DNA from: Coleophoma eucalyptorum | Lineage: Eukaryota; Ascomycota; Leotiomycetes; Helotiales; Dermateaceae | Length of the DNA stretch: 64,000 bases | Direction of reading: 5' to 3' | NCBI GenBank assembly: GCA_026120035.1 | Contig: JALRME010000006.1 | Span: 1,116,001 to 1,180,000 of the forward strand | Shown here: in pieces, positions 23,836 through 35,428 of the stretch | Position numbering within the stretch: the first letter of the stretch is position 1 | Layout: every line of letters begins with the position of its first letter | The notes under the pieces: model-generated | Seen by the model: only the letters and a program-made list of their open reading frames with translations | The model's database searches: none | Told to the model about the DNA's origin: nothing | Translations under genes and position numbers: made by a program

Positions 23836-25654
23836 TCATACTTTAGCTCGCGGTATCATCCGGACCATAAAGTCCGGCTTCTTCCAAAGAAAATGCATGG
23901 AGCAATCCCGCCTCCAGTCCACATCCTTGGAGATGAGTTCCCAATCAAAATGCCAAACAACTTCACATCCCCCACCAAAAAGTCAGCCACTATCAAAACA
24001 TCCGAAGTGTTGGTCCGGGGAACTTACGTTTGGCTAGAATGATCCGCATCTCCATATACGATAGATTGACCCCGATGCACACGCGGGGGCCCTGGCCGAA
24101 GGGCTTGAAGGCCTGATGGTTGTCGTTAGCAAAGGCAGCATCGTAGTCCCGGTCGCCGGGGGCGAGCCATCGCTCGGGGCGGAATTCCTCTGGGCGATGC
24201 CAGTACTTGGGCGAGTGCGTCAGGACCCAGGTGTTGGAGTGCACGACGGTTCCCGGGGGCACGTAGTGGCCGTCGACTTCGGCGCCGGGGGATACGCGAG
24301 GCATGCCGATGGGCGCTGGGGGGAAGATGCGTAGGGCTTCTTCGATGACGGCTTTTAGGTAGGGCAGCTGCTGGGTGCTGTCGCCGTCGATGTCGGCGCT
24401 GGTTTGGTAGGCGCTGCGGATTTCTTGCTGTAGGCGTTCTAGGCAGGAGGGGTTGTGCAAGAGGTAGTATGTCATGCCGTCTAATGCGGTTGCTCTGAGG
24501 ATATGGTCGGTTAACTAGGTGTCATGGAAAGGAATGCTAATTATCAACAGAGGGATGGACTTACGTGGTTTCGGAGCCGGCGGTGACAAGCGTGCTTGCA
24601 TTTGCTTCGAGGAACTTCAGGGTCTGTTCTTTATCGGCGTCTTTCTGCGATATGAGGTGGCCGAAGAAGTCGTCACGGCTTTCAGCCTTCTCCAGACGTC
24701 CTCGGGCCATTTCCCGAGACAGCTTTCGATGTTCCATACGGTCCTTGAGAAGCCTGTCTCTCTCGGGTATCAACCATGGAATGAAGAGTTGCAAAACGGG
24801 GAAGCGGCGGTAGAGATGGGTCAGCCCGCCGGCAAACGCAGCATCGAAGATAATACTAATCCAGAAATTCGTTTTTGCTAGCAGAATACGATGTCAGATT
24901 TTTACTCCACGGGATACTTTCAGGTGTGTGTATATGCTCCCGTACCTTGAGCAACCGCACCAAATGGCTCCCCGAAGGCAAGATCCCCAATGATGTCAAA
25001 AGTAAGCCAGTTGTACCAGTCGGTCACGTTAATCCCCTTGGGATCACTTCCATAACGCTCTGCCTGAGCTACAAGCAAGTCGATATATTTGACAACGAGG
25101 TCTTCCTGCAAACGCAGGGCTTTCGTGCTAAAGGCATACGCCAAGCGTCGACGAATCTCGCTATGTCGCTGCGGATCGCGCTCCATGGAGATGCTGAGCG
25201 CCTCGCCTTTCTTCTGCAGGTAGAAGTCACTCTTTAAAAAGGTGCGCCGGCCTTTGGTTGCATGTCCGTGGATGTCTTTGGCTGCGGTGGGGGTGCTGAT
25301 GCTAAGTTCATTGGGAGCCGTCCGTACTACATCGCCTTCATGGGGGACTTTTGTCAGAAAAACTGTTGTATTGTTGGGACTTGGGAGTAGAAGCTGACCG
25401 TATTTGTTGTGCATTCGCTCGATGATGTAGGAATGCTCGCCGCTAATAAAGGTCCGCACATACCACAATTCGGAAATTGCTGCGAGCTTTGGACCTGGAT
25501 ACTTTGCCAGTGGATGGAAGTATACATTGTAGACGACATGGCCAATGACGTAGAGGATACTCTATTCAAGTGGCGGCTTAGTGTCTTGCCCAAATTCCTG
25601 GAGTGGGATACTTACGAGAGCTATTCCCAGATACAGGATTAGGAGAAACGACAT
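23836..25654 (-). CDS. Cytochrome P450 monooxygenase (microsomal, fungal)
   Basis: Six exons: 25654-25616, 25561-25399, 25335-24946, 24877-24565, 24494-24028 and 23960-23836 (1497 nt, 498 aa). The short first exon encodes the N-terminal membrane anchor [13 protein letters not shown], continued by [20 protein letters not shown] and the [12 protein letters not shown] hinge. Diagnostic P450 motifs: [14 protein letters not shown] (beta1), I-helix TAGSETT (oxygen activation), EEALR (ExxR), the FRPERW segment and heme-binding [10 protein letters not shown] with the thiolate Cys about residue 441. The layout resembles CYP65-like enzymes (isotrichodermin C-15 hydroxylase type), an inference from overall pattern. 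It would be anchored in the ER and need a P450 reductase. The neighbours, an ASST-like protein and a lactonase-like enzyme, suggest oxidative metabolism of an aromatic or lactone compound. Confidence 0.93.
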
Positions 25655-26556
25655 TTCAAGTGCTTGCTCTGCAACGCCTATCAGTGGAGATGGTGTAGGT
25701 GCGATGAGTTTACTTTAGTAAGAGCAATGGAGAAGCAAGCCCTTTATATACCCATTCTAACTAGCGAGCAGAAAGTTGGGTCATTGAGGCTTTTAATGCA
25801 GTCCATTGCTCCCACTTATGGTTTCATTCGTGCATTTGGCTTCTGTTAAAAGTATGACAGGGGAGATATCTGCACAACATCCAACCCCACACTCCGGCAA
25901 TTGGGGCCTTTGGAGATATCGGTTGATTCATTGGCTAGAGGACAAGCACGCAAATACCAGTCAAGGATCAGTATGGCTGGCTGGGTAGCGAGCATCCGGC
26001 TTGCAACTTATGCAGCATAACAGTGATTTATACAAGATGTGCTCGCTGTATAAACATTATGTTCCCCTTCGCGGCGTTGTGTGACATCGCCAGTCCGATA
26101 TATGTGCACTTGTACAAAATGCCGAGTACCGACCCGCATGCTGTGGCCTGACGCTCGCATTGTTCAGAACTGAGGGGATAGGGGATGTTGGCTTCTTTGG
26201 ATCATGTGCGTCGAGAAATGTGATACATGTGTCGGGATGTGAAAGCTTGTCTCGCTGATATGAAATGTAGGTGCAGCATGATCGCGAGACCGTCGCGGCA
26301 TATTTCTGCAACGGTACCTCCCTTCTGGCCTTGTCTATGCAGTTTGCGCCGTGAATTATATTGGCTACTGATATATGCACCAAGTGTATATTGTATATTT
26401 TCGAATGGTGTTTCTAGGTTTTCACTGGACTTTTCTTTCTGGAAATGTTGCAAATTTGGAGAGATACGGCTTTTCTGAGCTATCAGAACATTCTCGGCTA
26501 ATTGACTTCCAAAGACCCGAGGTCTGGTCCGCAAAAGCAGTCGACCCAAGCTGGAC
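25655..26556. other. Intergenic, P450 promoter region
   Basis: About 0.9 kb between two minus-strand genes; it holds the P450 promoter and the 3' flank of the SMP-30 gene. No gene is seen. Confidence 0.5.
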
Positions 26557-27842
26557 TCAAATGCCCAACAAATCACCTCTCAAACCAGGATCTAGCTGGG
26601 CTCTGTACATTTTGTTCTCGTTCAATAGGAACATCTCGCCGTCTTTTCCGAAGCAGAAATTTGCACAACCACCGGGCACAAAGACTTTACCAATTAAAGT
26701 TCCGCCAGGGCTCCATACATTCACACCATCGCCGCAGCCGCTGTAAACGTTTCCGGTCCTGTCGCATTTGATTCCGTCAGGAATACCAGTGTCAGCGTGT
26801 GCGAAGAGTCGCTTGTTGGCTTGATATTGGTCAGTATTATCTGATTTTGACTCCAAAGGAAAGTTTGGGCAGAGGATGATAACCACATACCTAAGAATGG
26901 CGAGCCGTGACGTTCGATGATATCAAAAGCATAACTTGGCAGCGTTAGTAAATGTCATTTCCTCGCGACGTTCCTTAATGTGGGAAAATTTACATAGAAG
27001 CGTGTTTGGAAGGATCGTAAATTCCTGGTACATGAGTATCACCTTTTACACCGCAAGTGTCGGTGATATAGAGAGTCTTCTGCTCCGGATCGAAACAAAG
27101 CCCGTTCGGCCTAGTCAGGCTGTCGTCCATAGCTCGGATATCCCCAGTCTTCGGATCGAATCGATAGGTTTGATTGACAATTTGTGGAAGAGGTCGAATA
27201 CCTTGCTCGTAGCCATAAGTGGGATCCGTAAACCAGATTGAACCATCGGAATGGATCACTACATCGTTAACAGAGTTAAACCATCGGCCATGGTAGTTGC
27301 TGATGATAGATTCTGTCTTGTATGGAGGTGTTGGAGACATATATGTGAGTCCACCCGGTTCGGTGAGCGATCCCTGTTCACAGAACAAAACACCGTCTCT
27401 GTAGTTGACACCTCCGTTGGCAAGAATCACCCCAGGCTCAATTGGTTCCACCACCCATTCTGAACCTTTCTTTTGCACCTTGCTGATTTGGATATGCTTC
27501 TTGCCATTGGTCTTGATGTGGTTGCTGGTAATGAAAATCTCTCCCGTAGACGGGATATAGACGCCGGCTTCATGAGCGAAGGGCTCCTTGTCATTTGAAG
27601 CTATCACCTCAATGCTTGGTTGGGACCCCATAATGGCATGAAACCGCTCATCGTAGACCACGAACCCTCCATTTGGGAGAGTTGATCTTGGAGCTCGGAA
27701 ATATTCGTGACGTGTGGCGGCGAGGAGTTTGCCATCATGTGTCTTCAGTTCTGTTAATCAGTTTGGGCTCTTCACAGGTGATCTCAAAGTGCGGTTCTGA
27801 GATGTAGGTGGAGCTCACCTCGTAATACTTAGGGGCCGACAT
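26557..27842 (-). CDS. SMP-30/gluconolactonase/LRE-like enzyme (six-bladed beta-propeller lactonase)
   Basis: Exons 27842-27819, 27742-26994, 26934-26891 and 26819-26557 give 359 aa. The first exon encodes only MSAPKYYE; the acceptor at 27743-27744 was chosen because the nearer AG at 27751 would shift the frame. Family features: EAGVYIPSTGEIFITSN, GGVNYRDGVLFCEQG, FNSVNDVVIHSDGSIWFTDP (metal-binding Asn and Asp), RPNGLCFDPEQKTLYITDT, and HADTGIPDGIKCDRTGNVYSG near the end, where the Asp of GIPDG is the usual calcium ligand. Known role: hydrolysis of sugar or other lactones in cytosol. Length is normal for the fungal group. It is oriented as the P450 gene and could act in the same catabolic or detoxification route (inference). 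Confidence 0.9.
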
Positions 27843-28300
27843 CTTGCTGGATGGGAGAGAATACAGTCAATGCAAGGAGCGTGCTAACTCCACAGATTGG
27901 ACTGTCACGACCTTCTTGTACTGGCAATGGATTTAAGATCTAACCAGCCTTGCTGCTTCGCTCAATATCCAGAACACAACGAAGGTAACAGACACGAGAA
28001 TGAAGGTTAATGCGAGATTTGAGCTCCTCCCAACCTTCAAGGAGGGGTAGTGGGGAAGACGATAGGTGGGCCGGCTAACTTGCCCAAAACGTCTCGGGTC
28101 GGCATTGCCCGAAATGGAACCCGATGACTTTTCCGACCAGCGACCTCAAAGACAGCCGCCGGAAGACAGCTGGAATACCTCAAACGGGACAGCTCGCAGC
28201 CACAGCCACAGCCAACCTGAATATCGAACCAGCATATACTGGCTCTCAATGGTGCACTAGTGCTACGACATGCTTGCGCTTGAGCAATCACTTGAAAGAG
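27843..28300. other. Divergent intergenic region
   Basis: This separates the SMP-30 gene (-) from the DUF1115-type gene (+). The upstream in-frame extension of the latter to 28124 lacks coding character. No other feature is seen. Confidence 0.4.
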
Positions 28301-28699
28301 ATGGCGTCAACCACAACTCGGCTTCTGATTCAGACCCATCACATGACATCCAAAGCTAAGATTCGTTCTCTCACTCTAAGCGCAGCAAAGCACCGGCTTT
28401 CCGTGGTGCTGAAGACCGGAAAGCCCCCTGGGATCATGCTCGCTGAAGGATCAGCCTCTTCGGTCCAGCAATGGATGGAGCACGTGCGCAGGTTGAGGTA
28501 TAAGGACTACCGCCTTATGAAGACCGAGGAGGTCAGCTATCCAATGGGAAAAGGTCTGGCTGGAATCGTGGAGCCTGGGAAAGTATTGGAGATCGATGAT
28601 TTGAAGGCATTTGCCAGGTTTCTTGGAGAGAGTAACGATGATGGCGATTTGGTGAAATGGTGGAGGAGAGGCATGGGATTTATTGGCCAGGATAAGTGA
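28301..28699 (+). CDS. Small protein resembling the RWD-associated C-terminal domain (DUF1115/Prp3_C type)
   Basis: A single exon of 132 aa starting at ATG 28301; an in-frame upstream codon at 28124 would extend it but the extension looks non-coding. The sequence starts with a TTRLLIQTHHMTSKAKIRSL segment, the HH-containing helix that opens DUF1115 domains, continues with LKTGKPPGIMLAEG (the P-G-x-hydrophobic-x-x-E-G turn), VQQWMEHVRRLRYKDYRL (the W..R.LRYKD signature) and ends in an acidic/helical tail. In RWDD2-type and Prp3 proteins this domain follows an RWD or other N-terminal domain; none is visible here. It may be a genuinely short member, or the remnant of a longer gene. Function unknown. 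Confidence 0.6.
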   Translation: MASTTTRLLIQTHHMTSKAKIRSLTLSAAKHRLSVVLKTGKPPGIMLAEGSASSVQQWMEHVRRLRYKDYRLMKTEEVSYPMGKGLAGIVEPGKVLEIDDLKAFARFLGESNDDGDLVKWWRRGMGFIGQDK

Positions 28700-29002
28700 C
28701 AACGGTCATGGAGACATCTAGAGTCTTGTCAGAATTTACAGGCTCCAATTCAAAAGACTCCCCTATGTAAGTTTAATCTCATGCTCTAACAATATGAAGT
28801 GTGTTCCTTCTGCCGCTGCTAGGCTTGAACAATGATCATTCTAACTTGTTCAGACAGCAACTCAAGGATCAATCAATATTGCGAGTGAACTTATCTCAGC
28901 TTTACCTATACATAGCAAGGATAATAGCATCTTGCATACCAAACAAGTCCTGGAACAATACCTTCCCAAACGCCTAATAAACCAATACTACACCACACTC
29001 AG
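28700..29002. other. Convergent intergenic region
   Basis: 3' flanks of the DUF1115-type gene and the hypothetical gene on the opposite strand. Nothing else is seen. Confidence 0.4.
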
Positions 29003-29611
29003 CTAAGCCCCAGCAGCGCTCAACCACGTCTTCAAAGTCGCCAACGTAGCCGAAATCTTTACTTCAGCAGCACAGTCCTCCACACCCACCTTTCCACCCG
29101 TCACTTCACGCCGACGAGCTCTCCTTTCCGTAAAGTCGTCGCCAAAGCGTTCTGCAAACTCCTGTATGAGCCTGAGCTGCTCTCGACACAGGCTCTGCAT
29201 CTCGGTGCTTCGCATCCACGCAGTCGTAAGGTCAGCCCATTCCGACGCAAGCTTCAAATGCCGCATGTCAGCCTCCGCAGCTTTCCTCGCCTTGTCTTCC
29301 TCTTGTGCTGCAATCTCCGCCGCATCTTGGCGAGCATGGGTTAATTGAGAGATTCCATGTGCATCAGCTTCACGTTTTGATTTGGAAGGCAGTGGGCATC
29401 TGGTGATGTGGATTGCTTGGCGGTATCTGCGGAGCGTTTTTCCTGCACAGGTGTTTGCGAGAGCCGAAGTCAGCCTTCTGCAGAGGTTCTTGGCGCCTTT
29501 AGCGACGGCGGAGGGAATTTTGCTCGTTCGCCGCTTGGTTGGCTTTCCCGTTTGGGGAAGGAGGGGGATGTGAACATCGTCGCTGTCTTCGTAAAGATAA
29601 TAGTCCTCCAT
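29003..29611 (-). CDS. Hypothetical protein, basic with coiled-coil segment
   Basis: A single ORF of 202 aa with no recognised domain. An acidic N-terminus (MEDYYLYEDSDDVHIPLL) is followed by a strongly basic stretch (KPTKRRTSKIP ... KSKREAD), then an Ala/Glu/Lys-rich helix likely to form a coiled coil (ARQDAAEIAAQEEDKARKAA) and a second helical region with WADLTTAWMRSTEMQ. A C-terminal segment AEVKISATLATLKTWL looks amphipathic. An upstream ATG at 29712 opens a different frame and could act as a uORF. Codon use at third positions is GC-rich over most of the ORF, which supports it being coding, but there is no homology argument. Confidence 0.5.
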   Translation of the reverse strand: MEDYYLYEDSDDVHIPLLPQTGKPTKRRTSKIPSAVAKGAKNLCRRLTSALANTCAGKTLRRYRQAIHITRCPLPSKSKREADAHGISQLTHARQDAAEIAAQEEDKARKAAEADMRHLKLASEWADLTTAWMRSTEMQSLCREQLRLIQEFAERFGDDFTERRARRREVTGGKVGVEDCAAEVKISATLATLKTWLSAAGA

Positions 29612-30211
29612 TCGGGAAATGGGGCATGGCGAGGCTCTTTTTGGTTGGGGCGGAGACGTCGAGCTCTGTTGCAGAGGCGATAGATGTCGTCGCTTAAATG
29701 GAGGTTGGGCATCGTGAAGTGAACTGGACTGCTAATTAGTGGGAAGGGAAGTTCCGCTCACTACTTGTGAGCTGGATTCACCAGCAATAAAGAAAAGTGC
29801 CTGCATTAGATAGATATCGCGATGGAACTCCCCTGGATCATTATGTCTTGCCATCAGAAGCGATCTGGCATTGGAAGCGAGTGCGAGCTGTGCATATATA
29901 AATGGCGGGTTGGCAGACCAGGATTCCAAAGGCGTTGGATACTTAGACCGTCATGTATGTATTTGAGATCTTACTTGTTACAGAGACAGGAAAGCAGAAA
30001 GGTAAATCTTAAGTATGTAGCATGTCACGAAAGCGCAATTAAGAGGGAGATGGACATACTTGACTCTGAATTTAAACGAGCGATCTGAGTAGAGGAAAAA
30101 TTCATCCGACATCATAATCATCAATCAATTTCTCGACGTAACATCCCCAAGCCTAGCCACCACATTAAGTATGCTTTAACGCTCATAAAACCTAAACATC
30201 AAAATCAAAGA
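29612..30211. other. Intergenic, no gene seen
   Basis: This holds the promoter of the hypothetical gene and the 3' flank of the OPT gene. Only short ORFs are present. Confidence 0.4.
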
Positions 30212-32805
30212 CTAAAAATGACCACCTTCAGGAACTTGCAACAAAGTACACGATCCAATTCCACCGCCATCGATGCCGGCATATGGGACATTGTTGCCCC
30301 ACCAGTTGATATTAACCGCATGATACTCGACTGCGAAGAAGATAACGATGGCCGAGATGGAGATGCCGACAGCGAGGGAGGAGGTAAGGACGTAAGCGTA
30401 TCTTTGCCACCAATCGAGATAGCGGCGCTTGATGTAGTAGTTGAAAATGAAGGCGGCGATCAGGCACGGTTGCATGTATGATATGACCAGTTGTAAGGCG
30501 CCCACCAGAGAGGTCCGTACAAGATGATCGGGACGTGGATGTACTTCACCCAAGTGCTTGGGTAGCGTTTGGTGAGGAAATAGAAGGGGATTGGCAGCAA
30601 AGCACCGACGAGGAATCCCCACTCTAGTGGATTGTAGATGCGGCCTATTCTGTCAGCTGGATTCTTTGATTCGTGAAATGGACTAGTGTATCTTACCTGT
30701 TCCGTACATCCTTTTAGGGCCGATGGCTCCCCAAATGACAGATGCAGTGAAGAAAGTGTGTGATCCTGAAACGGTGTCAGCTATGTCACCTTACTTGATA
30801 GAAGGCCGGTGTTCTTACCTGGGCAACTGAATTTTGCAGGTTGATCGGTCTCACAAATGCCTGCAATATTCTCCAACTGCCAAGCATTTACAGCAATGGA
30901 TACAAGCGCGCCCCATATTGTTGCATAAGTTTGAGCGACAAACATAGTGCGAGGAGGGACTTTCAAGTAATGTCCCAGCTTCAAATCGGATGCGAATTGA
31001 ACAGACTGGGCAGAAGCAATATAGCCATAGGACTTGAAAATCATGTTCGCAATGGGCTTTCCTGGCAGGGCATAACCAGCAACGAACTCGGCAATGACGT
31101 TGTTGGTAACTTCAATGTTGGTAACGGCTTGGATCATACCGATTGGGACTTGGAGAAAGAAGCAGAGAACAACGGCGAAAACAATACCCCAGATTGGCAT
31201 CTCGGTTTTCCAGTGGGTGCAGACCACACAAGCCATGATGAAGGAGATTGCGAGTATAGCCAAGTACCACCACTCAGGACACTCCTTGTACTTCCTCATA
31301 AGTCTGTTGTGCACGTCATTATGTTCGTCACGCGCGTTACTCCACTTGATCGCTGACATGATACCTGTCTTAAGTTCCTTGCCGTGGTAGAGGAAAGCAT
31401 AGACAATGGTTGCGAGGTAGATGGCAAAGAAAGTAGAGTATAACAGACTGTTCATGGTAGACAGATATGGAGAGCTGTATAATTCGTAGGCTTCCACGTT
31501 GAGAGTGAAGTCAGCATTAAGGACCCGAGTAACATTATAATTAGCACCAGTGTTGTCGAAAACATCGTTACTATTGATGGGGAAGTAAGCGCCTTCCCAG
31601 ACATTGTTGAAGTACATGGCCGGCGCAAAGATAAATCCGACGATGGCCATTCCAGTGGCTGCGTTTGCGATGGAAAACCACGGAGTGATGATTGGGTCGT
31701 ATAAGTATGAAGCGACATTCCAATCAAAGGTAGTCCAAGGACTGAGACCAAGACCACAGACACTTCCGGTTATGATAGCAAGCTTAAGATTGGATGGTGC
31801 AATCCATGTCATCCAGTTAAAGTACGACATTGCTTGGAAGATGTAGTCTGGGAACCAGTAGTACACGAACATACCACAAAAGGAATATAAGAAGAACCGG
31901 TAGCGTGAAATAGTCCATCCGTTGACACTAATGTTTCCGTTGTCATTGTGGAGCGCTTTGTTAAGCGCAATGGTTGCCAAGTTCTTTGGCCAGATCATGA
32001 TGGATGGGTAGACCAAGAAACGTCTGGTCAGCCCGGCACACCCATATCCGATCAGTTGAGTCGATAGTGCTAATAGGATCTGAAAGCCAGCACTGTTGGC
32101 AAGCTCCTTCTCTCCATAAAACATATCAAGTTTAAGCACCTGGAAAATGTAGGTGACATAGGCTGTTCCATTGTATCCACCGTAAGACACATTGGACATG
32201 ACTGTGATCAAGATGTGCTCCTTTTGGTTGAAGGGTCCCGGGTTAAGGGAGAAGGAGTAACCAAACAGGCTGACGCTCTTGGTTGGAAGGTATTTCGCCA
32301 TAGCCACACCCAAAGGGAAGGAAGCCAATTGTGCAACGAACGAGTAAATCCAAATGCCCGGTTGTCGAAGTGAGAAGAATTGATCGAGACCGGTACCGAT
32401 AATGGCGCAAATGGTTCCCAAAACCCAAGCGCGGAAGGTGTTTATGGGCATGTCTGGATCATCGGTGTTGTCGACGACGGCACGTACTTCAGCATATGGC
32501 GAATCATTCAGCAGAAGTTGTCTCTCCGCCTCAATCTCTTCAACCAGTTTCTGTGCCTGTACATGGCTGATGTTTTCGGTATCTTCAGCGATGAGCTTGC
32601 GCGCACGCTCGAGGATGTCGGCGGGAAAGTTGGGGTCGAGCGAGTGCTCGGCAAGGGTTTCTTTGAGAATATTGAGGAAGTCATAGTGATCCTTCGCCGA
32701 CATCTCAACCACTCCAGTCTTAGCATCGCCGACGATTTTCTCGAAGTCGTCCTGGGACGAATGAGAGCCCGCCGGACTGGCGATATACTCTGGTTGTCCC
32801 GACAT
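30212..32805 (-). CDS. OPT-family oligopeptide transporter with a frameshift near the 3' end
   Basis: Exons 32805-30819, 30765-30697 and 30644 downward. A ~110-residue cytosolic N-terminus precedes the OPT core: TFRAWVLGTICAIIGTGLDQ, SLNPGPFNQKEHILI (the NPGPFNxKEH signature), a SYGGYNGTAY segment, and many TM helices up to ETDQPAKFSCPG, SHTFFTASVIWGAIGPKRMYG and NPLEWGFLVGALLPIPFYF. Reading straight on, translation stops at 30460-30462 after 746 aa, right after GPLWWAPYNWSY. The expected continuation, MQPCLIAAFIFNYYIKRRYL followed by two more TM helices, is present but in another frame (to 30212). Known role of the family: proton-coupled uptake of tetra/pentapeptides or related compounds at the plasma membrane. 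The shift could be a real lesion, which would truncate the last helices, or a base-calling error. Confidence 0.85.
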
Positions 32806-34876
32806 GGTGGTGCCTACAGGTGAGCTTGTCTGCGTCCAAGGAAAAGATCAATGCGATATTTAGGTACTTATATCGCAATACACGATGGCAAAAGCAGCCG
32901 GGGGTGGCATGTCTGTTCAATGTTGGATGAGAGCTGTATCCCTACGATATCGCAGATACTTCTTCTTTGAGACTTCCTTGTACAGCCTGCAGCATTCCAA
33001 AGGACTGGAACGAAACCACCTTCCAGACCAAGCTTGGGGTTGTTCTAGTCCGGGGCCAGAAACTGAGCCTAGATAGACTACAGCATTGAATCCCTCATGG
33101 GTACTGGTGGATCCTATGATAGAGCATACGAATCATGATTTGTGGCTCATTGCAAGAATGCAGATGTAAGGTTCTGAACGATTGGGATGGCGATTCCACA
33201 GACACGACCAACAGGGAAGCTGATAAGTGTTGTGATAAGAACTCATGCATTGTTTCCAGCCAGAGTGCTATGATATGGGCACAGTGATCCACCACGGGGA
33301 TCACTGATGGCCTTACTGCTTGTCTTGCTTCTTGCTTCCTGCTTGTCTTGGAAGCTCCCGATGGTCTCTTCAGCAAATGACTCGCCAACTGGGTTGGGAG
33401 AATCAGGTGTGGCACGAAGGAAAGAGAGCAATCAGCAGGTTTGCGTGAAACGTACGCCGCATTTTGCATTATTGAAATGTAAGATGATGATAGAAATTGT
33501 CAAGGAGTATTTTCCATGACCCCCCTATCTCAAAGGTAGCATGCCACAGCTTTCTGATACCAGTAATGGACCACGCTACCTTCTGGAGCGTAATTTCTCC
33601 ATGTCATCAGGCCTCATTACGGCAAGAGCTGCAGACCAAACTCCGGTGCACAGATGCGCCAAAAGAGATCAAGAAGCATCACAGTCAGTACCGGGCGTTC
33701 TCCATTGTCTTTCCCGACCCCAATGCTCGGGCCATGGTGCGACCCGCCGGCGCCGAGGGAAAGTGGGCCAGACGCGCATGTCCTGCTGCACGATAACAGA
33801 GCAGATAAAAGTCAAATGGAGCGAGAGATGATATATACTGTACTCCGTACTCCGTAGCATATGTATGAGATGACCAGGAATCCCACTTAGGCCCCAGCAC
33901 TCGCTCTATCACCTTCCACATCCAGCCCCTAGGACGGGTGGTGGTTGGCGGCGATATACACTTGCACGCTTCGCTTCACTTCATTCAGATCAGACTTCTG
34001 CCGATGAAGGTCGCCCTGGATCCAACTCCGACCCAAATTCGCCGAGTTCGACCGGGATGGTCCAAGAAGAATGGAAATGGACACCCACCGAAGCAAAAGA
34101 AGGACTGGTGGGCTATCAGAAGTTCACGAAGCTTCCAGCCTTCTCCGAGGGAGAGGCTTATCTCGTCGTTTCCCGGTGTCGTAACGAAGAGGCACACCGA
34201 CCGAGGCCAGTTGCGCTCTCCTTCTGGAATGGGAACGCTCTAGTGGATGGTGTTGGTGGTGAAAATTGCAAACGGGCCTCCGGGACAGTGTCAGAAATTC
34301 CATGCGGTGCAGATCGGGAGCGTACCACGGCATCTCAGCCCGGCACGTGTGTCTTGATGCGACATAGGCGTGTAGGCGTGTAGGCGTGATGGGGAGCGCA
34401 GCTCTGAGGCTGGAAGGCACGAAGGCAAGCGAGGAAGACATCAGAAGTCGTCGCCAGAGCGAGCGGGGAGCAATGTCTTTTATATAAGGTACGTGCCGGA
34501 GAGATTGCACCTTTCGCATTGGCAATGCTTGGCTAGAACGCCATATTTATTAGCATGCTGATGGTGCGTGTTAAGGGCCCATGAGCATAATACGGAGGAA
34601 CCCAAGAACCGAAGCATCCATCGCTATCGCCTAACGTGCTCGCCTTACCAGACCGACCTCGTTACCAGACGGACCCTTTGTACCGCTGGCTAGTGGAGTC
34701 ATGGTACTAAATTCTCACCATCGCTTGCAGCAGCCGGCCTTCCCCGTTGGCGCTATAGATATGCTTATACGAGTAGGCCCTTTAATCTGGTCGGATCGGA
34801 TCGATCTCATGAATGGCTGCATTGCTTGGTTGCATGTTCCCTTTCCCGTCCTCTCTGTCTCCCTCGTCTAACTCAC
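32806..34876. other. Intergenic, no gene seen
   Basis: About 2 kb. It contains the OPT promoter and a TACTCCGTACTCCGTA-type motif at ~33841-33857, and a tandem TAGGCGTG triplet at ~34365-34389. No ORF resembles a protein family. Confidence 0.5.
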
Positions 34877-35428
34877 TCACTCGTTGGCCTTGCGCACTTG
34901 CTCCAAGTCTTCTGCCGCCCAGCCGGCTTGCATCAAGAGCTTCAACAGAACCTCGGTTTTCCCTCTACAGTATTCATCAACATCAGCCACGCCGCTCGCA
35001 ACCAAGTCTTGCTTCACTCGGCCATATTCATCCCGTAATGCCTTATCCTCGAGCAACCCCCTTCTTACATCCCTGTGGTTTCGCAGGGAAAGACAACCAT
35101 CAACAATCACATAGGTATTCCTCTTCATCGTCAATCCCGGCACGGTAGGTTGTTGAAAGGCAATACGGGACGGAATACCCTGATCGCCTCGGTCGGTGTA
35201 TCCGCCCTCAACCATAGCCGTCCTCACTGCCGCCAGATCTTCTGGGCGACAGATGATACCGATGTCGAGAACCGGCTTTGCGACGAGGCCAGGGATGGAG
35301 GTACTGCCAACGTGCTCGATGGACATGAAGGGTGCATCCTGCAGGATGGTCTCCAGATGAGCCTTCGCCCGGGCTGCCTCAGTGAACCAGAAGGGATTGT
35401 GCGGCTCAATGAGGATACTCATGCTCAT
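34877..35428 (-). CDS. GrpB/UPF0157 family protein
   Basis: An intronless ORF of 183 aa. The N-terminal two thirds match the GrpB (UPF0157) fold of the nucleotidyltransferase superfamily: ARAKAHLETILQ, then IEHVGSTSIPGLVAKPVLDIGI with the GS...DxD-like core (GSTS and KPVLDIG), and a basic/aromatic stretch LSLRNHRDVRRGLLEDKALRDEY (the F/LRDyLR-type helix). A C-terminal helix ends the protein. The family has been linked by structure to nucleotidyltransferases but has no established reaction. Length is normal (about 170-190). Start at 35428 chosen as the first ATG of the ORF; an MS-MS alternative lies two codons further in. Confidence 0.85.
   Translation of the reverse strand: MSMSILIEPHNPFWFTEAARAKAHLETILQDAPFMSIEHVGSTSIPGLVAKPVLDIGIICRPEDLAAVRTAMVEGGYTDRGDQGIPSRIAFQQPTVPGLTMKRNTYVIVDGCLSLRNHRDVRRGLLEDKALRDEYGRVKQDLVASGVADVDEYCRGKTEVLLKLLMQAGWAAEDLEQVRKANE

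Noticed and set aside
34124..34525. 133-codon minus-strand ORF
   Set aside because: Overlaps open frames on the other strand, is Arg/Leu-rich and has no motif.
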